Shown here: positions 59,809 through 64,000 of the stretch, piece after piece
Numbering within the stretch: position 1 is the stretch's first letter
Layout: the number at the start of each line of letters is the position of its first letter
Source: Arthrobacter wenxiniae
GTDB lineage: Bacteria; Actinomycetota; Actinomycetes; Actinomycetales; Micrococcaceae
Direction: 5' to 3'
NCBI RefSeq assembly: GCF_013376105.1
Contig: NZ_JAAMFM010000003.1
Coordinates: forward strand, 1-64,000
DNA length: 64,000 nt
The notes under the pieces: model-generated
Database searches by the model: none
The model's input: the letters and a program-made list of their open reading frames with translations, nothing else
What the model was told of the DNA's origin: nothing
Made by a program: the position numbers and the translations under genes

Positions 59809-61404
59809 TCAGTCCTCCAGGTCGACCTCGCGGGTCACGGTGGCGCCGATCTCGGTCTTGATGGACTCGAGCACGCCCTGCGGGACGGAGCTGTCCACCG
59901 TGATGAGGGCCAGCGCCTGGCCGCCCTCGCTGTGGCGGGCCACCTGCATGCCGGCGATGTTCACGCCGTTCTCTCCCAGGAGCCGGCCCAAAGTTCCGAC
60001 CACACCGGGACGGTCCGCGTAGGAGATGACCAGGAGGTGGTCGCTCATCGGGATTTCCAGCTCGTAGCCGTTGACGCCAACGATCTTCTGGATCTGCTTC
60101 GGGCCGGTCAGGGTGCCGGAGACGGAGATCTGGGAATCGTCGGAGAGCGCGCCGCGGATGGTGAGCACGTTGCGGTAGTCGGCGGACTCGAGCGTGGTGA
60201 TCAGACGGGTGTTGATGCCGCGCTGCTCGGCCAGGATGGGGGCGTTGACGTAGGAGACCTGCTCGGAGACGACGTCCTTGAACACGCCCTTCAGCGCGGA
60301 GAGCTCCAGGGCCTTCACGTCCAGGGCGGCTATCTCCCCCGCGACCTCGACGTCGATCTGCGTCACCGAGGCGTGGGTCAGGGCGGTGAAGATGCGGCCC
60401 AGCTTCTCGATCAGCGGGATGCCCGGGCGGACGTCGGCGGCGATGACGCCCCCGGCGACGTTGACGGCGTCGGGCACCAGCTCGCCGGCCAGGGCCAGGC
60501 GGACCGACCTGGCCACGGACACGCCGGCCTTTTCCTGCGCCTCATCGGTGGAGGCGCCCAGGTGTGGGGTGACAATGACGTTGTCCAGCCCCAGGAAGTC
60601 GACGTCGGTGGCGGGCTCCTTGACGAAGACGTCAATCCCGGCGCCGGCGATTTCGCCGTCGCGCAGGGCCGTGTTGAGTGCTGCCTCGTCCACCAGGCCG
60701 CCGCGGGCGACGTTGATGACATAGGAGGTCTTCTTCATTTTTTTGAACGCTTCGGTGCCGATCATGCCGAGCGTTTCCGGGGTGCGGGGCATGTGGATGG
60801 TGACGAAGTCGGACTGTTCCAGCAGCTCGTCGAGCGTCACCAGCTGCACGCCCAGGCTGGCGGCGCGGGCGGAGGTGACATAGGGGTCGTAGGCGATGAC
60901 CTCCATGCCGAAGGCCTTGGCGCGCTCGGTGATGAGCGCGCCAATGCGGCCCAGGCCGATGATGCCGAGCTTCTTTTCCAGCAGTTCGGTGCCCGTGTAC
61001 TTGGAGCGCTTCCACTCGCCGTTCTTCAGCGCGGTGCTCGCGGCCGGGATGTGGCGGGCCAGGGAGAGGATGTGGCCGATGGTCAGTTCGGCGGCGGAGA
61101 CGATGTTCGACGTCGGCGCGTTGACCACCATGACACCGGCCTGCGTGGCGGCCTTGATGTCCACGTTGTCCAGCCCCACGCCGGCACGCGCAATGACCTT
61201 CAGGTTCTTCGCGGCCGCGATGGCCTCGGCGTCGACCTGGGTGGCGGAACGGACCAGGATCGCGTCGGCGTCCACAATGGCGGAGAGCAGCTGGGCGCGG
61301 TCGGACCCGTCCGTCTGGCGGATCTCAAAGTCAGGGCCCAGCGCCTCGACCGTGGCGGGTGAAAGTTCCTCTGCGAGGAGTACGACTGGCTTGGTGGCGC
61401 TCAC
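59809..61404 (-). CDS. serA: D-3-phosphoglycerate dehydrogenase
   Basis: 531 residues, GTG start: the long, type 1 form. Catalytic domain with IARAGVGLDNVDIKAATQAGVMVVNAPTSN and LGIIGLGRIGALITERA; His-Glu pair in TPHLGASTDEAQ; then the intervening (ASB) domain and a C-terminal ACT domain from about residue 455 (YELEIPMSDHLLVISYADRPGVVGTLGRLLGENGVNIAGMQVAR). It starts serine synthesis from 3-phosphoglycerate; the ACT domain usually binds serine for feedback. It lies downstream of ilvC but after a strong terminator, so it has its own promoter in 61405-61477. Confidence 0.96.
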   Translation of the reverse strand: MSATKPVVLLAEELSPATVEALGPDFEIRQTDGSDRAQLLSAIVDADAILVRSATQVDAEAIAAAKNLKVIARAGVGLDNVDIKAATQAGVMVVNAPTSNIVSAAELTIGHILSLARHIPAASTALKNGEWKRSKYTGTELLEKKLGIIGLGRIGALITERAKAFGMEVIAYDPYVTSARAASLGVQLVTLDELLEQSDFVTIHMPRTPETLGMIGTEAFKKMKKTSYVINVARGGLVDEAALNTALRDGEIAGAGIDVFVKEPATDVDFLGLDNVIVTPHLGASTDEAQEKAGVSVARSVRLALAGELVPDAVNVAGGVIAADVRPGIPLIEKLGRIFTALTHASVTQIDVEVAGEIAALDVKALELSALKGVFKDVVSEQVSYVNAPILAEQRGINTRLITTLESADYRNVLTIRGALSDDSQISVSGTLTGPKQIQKIVGVNGYELEIPMSDHLLVISYADRPGVVGTLGRLLGENGVNIAGMQVARHSEGGQALALITVDSSVPQGVLESIKTEIGATVTREVDLED

Positions 61405-61477
61405 CTATGACCTCTTTAGCTCTCGGGGATGTTCTGGTGGGGATTTTGGTGAAGGGTGCGGCAGTTGTGCATTAAGA

Positions 61478-61515
61478 CAAAAAAGCCGGACTCCAGTTTA
61501 TGGGAGCCCGGCTTC
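61478..61515 (-). terminator. Intrinsic terminator of the ilvBNC transcript
   Basis: Minus strand: AAGCCGGGCTCCC stem, short AT-rich loop CATAAACT, GGAGTCCGGCTT with one mismatch, then TTTTTTGTCTT. It lies 67 bp after the ilvC stop and before serA, which must start afresh. Confidence 0.92.
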
Positions 61516-61581
61516 CTTGCCGTAACAATTGGCCGGGGCGGCGACGCAAGCGACGCCCGTCACACGGCCGGGGGACGAGCG

Positions 61582-63227
<1,646 letters not shown>

Positions 63228-63229
63228 CT

Positions 63230-64000
63230 CTAGTCCTCTTCTTCCCACACCGGGGTCATGTTGCGGGCAACCTGGATCTGGTCGTTGCTGACGCCGGAGG
63301 GGACCATCGGCCACACCATGGAGTCGGGGCTGACCACAAAGTCGATGACGACCGGGCGGTCGTTGATGGACAGCGCCTTTTCAATGGTCGCGTCGAGGTC
63401 CTCCACGCGCTCGCAGCGCAGCCCCACGCACCCGTAGGCGTCCGCGAGCTTCACAAAGTCCGGGACGCGCATGGAGTCATGGCCCGTGTTCAGGTCGGTG
63501 TTGGAGTAGCGGCTGTTGTAGAAGAGCGTCTGCCACTGGCGCACCATGCCGAGTGAGGAGTTGTTGATGATGGCAACCTTGATCGGGATGTCGTTGATCC
63601 GGCAGGTGGCCAGTTCCTGGTTGGTCATCTGGAAGCAGCCGTCACCGTCAATGGCCCAGACCACGCGGTCGGGGTTGCCCACCTTGGCGCCCATCGCCGC
63701 GGGCACCGAATAGCCCATGGTGCCGGCGCCGCCGGAGTTCAGCCAGGAGTGCGGGCGCTCGTACTTGATGAACTGGGCGGCCCACATTTGGTGCTGCCCG
63801 ACGCCGGCAACGTAGACGCCCTCCGGGCCGGTCAGCGCGCCGATGCGCGAGATGACGCGCTGCGGGGACATGAGGCCGTCTTCCGGCTCGGTCCAGCCCA
63901 GCGGGTAGGTGTCGCGCAGGTTGCCCAGGAACGCCCACCAGTCACTGAGGTCCGGCGCCCCGTTGGCCTCGAACTCGGCCTTCACGGCGGCGGAGAGGTC
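63230..64000 (-). CDS. ilvB: Acetolactate synthase large subunit, 3' part (runs off the window)
   Basis: Only the last ~256 residues are in the window; the frame is open to base 64000. They comprise the C-terminal TPP-binding domain: [23 protein letters not shown], and the TPP/Mg motif [42 protein letters not shown]. IlvB condenses pyruvate with pyruvate or 2-oxobutanoate, the first step of valine/isoleucine synthesis. The segment [23 protein letters not shown] near the end is standard; resistance-type changes are not evident. First gene of the ilvBNC operon, whose promoter lies outside. Confidence 0.96.
   Translation of the reverse strand, partial: DLSAAVKAEFEANGAPDLSDWWAFLGNLRDTYPLGWTEPEDGLMSPQRVISRIGALTGPEGVYVAGVGQHQMWAAQFIKYERPHSWLNSGGAGTMGYSVPAAMGAKVGNPDRVVWAIDGDGCFQMTNQELATCRINDIPIKVAIINNSSLGMVRQWQTLFYNSRYSNTDLNTGHDSMRVPDFVKLADAYGCVGLRCERVEDLDATIEKALSINDRPVVIDFVVSPDSMVWPMVPSGVSNDQIQVARNMTPVWEEED

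Overview
The window reads as a chromosomal segment of a high-GC actinobacterium of the Micrococcaceae, most likely Arthrobacter or a close relative. The evidence is GTG and TTG starts throughout, overlapping ATGA/GTGA gene junctions, an IclR gene divergent from leuCD, a C50-carotenoid gene order, and the dispersed 'GGTCTCGACGCGCTCGC...' intergenic repeat. That genus call is inferred from gene content; no database was searched. The housekeeping backbone is ilvB-ilvN-ilvC, serA, metG, leuB, ilvE, a FAH-family hydrolase, gltX with tRNA-Glu and tRNA-Gln, leuC-leuD with the ltbR-like regulator, and murA-plsC-gpsA-ddl. Accessory blocks sit between these genes.

Layout. 0.3-10.8 kb: a cell-surface glycan locus on the minus strand with a low-GC acyltransferase, UDP-ManNAc dehydrogenase-type enzyme, three glycosyltransferases, an ABC-2 polysaccharide exporter (permease plus ATPase), a small membrane protein and an LCP ligase. 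11.0-15.0 kb: DUF3515 lipoprotein, methyltransferase, TauE-type permease, a RelB/RelE toxin-antitoxin pair, and repeat-rich spacers. 15.2-19.6 kb: the cell-envelope operon murA-plsC-gpsA-ddl. 19.7-21.0 kb: an AbiEi/DUF559-like gene bracketed by two palindromes. 21.0-25.4 kb: a MarR gene and a fused two-half ABC exporter broken by a frameshift. 25.6-28.6 kb: leuD, leuC and the regulator. 28.7-33.2 kb: DUF1697 gene, a 19-bp tandem array, two dynamin-like GTPases and two tRNAs. 33.4-35.7 kb: HAD phosphatase and gltX. 35.8-41.6 kb: an accessory block (ArsR/SRPBCC pair, flavin monooxygenase, GAF regulator, amino-acid permease). 41.7-47.6 kb: FAH hydrolase, DUF4282, FNT transporter, MscS channel, ilvE, leuB. 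47.6-56.5 kb: photolyase and the decaprenoxanthin-type cluster crtR-crtE-crtB-crtI-crtYe-crtYf-crtEb, with a divergent SDR/DUF2867 gene. 56.8-58.0 kb: a second AbiEi/DUF559-like gene, again bracketed by palindromes. 58.0-64.0 kb: metG, serA, ilvC, ilvN and the 3' part of ilvB.

The most unusual signal is the pair of paralogous AbiEi-like/DUF559-like genes at 19925-20905 and 56941-57945. Each is enclosed by two copies of a palindromic element lying about 105-123 bp before the start codon and 5-15 bp after the stop codon. The two loci use unrelated palindrome sequences, yet each pair is arranged in inverted orientation (by loop sequence in one, by arm sequence in the other). Both genes also carry a TTNTCCACA box at nearly the same distance (51 and 52 nt) before the start. 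A solitary copy of one palindrome lies at 36625-36688. This looks like a cassette architecture reminiscent of REP-element/RAYT pairs, but built around a nuclease-like protein. Other notable items are a 50-bp perfect palindrome between metG and serA, a tandem array that duplicates the crtEb stop codon, and a likely LtbR/NdgR operator between ltbR and leuC.
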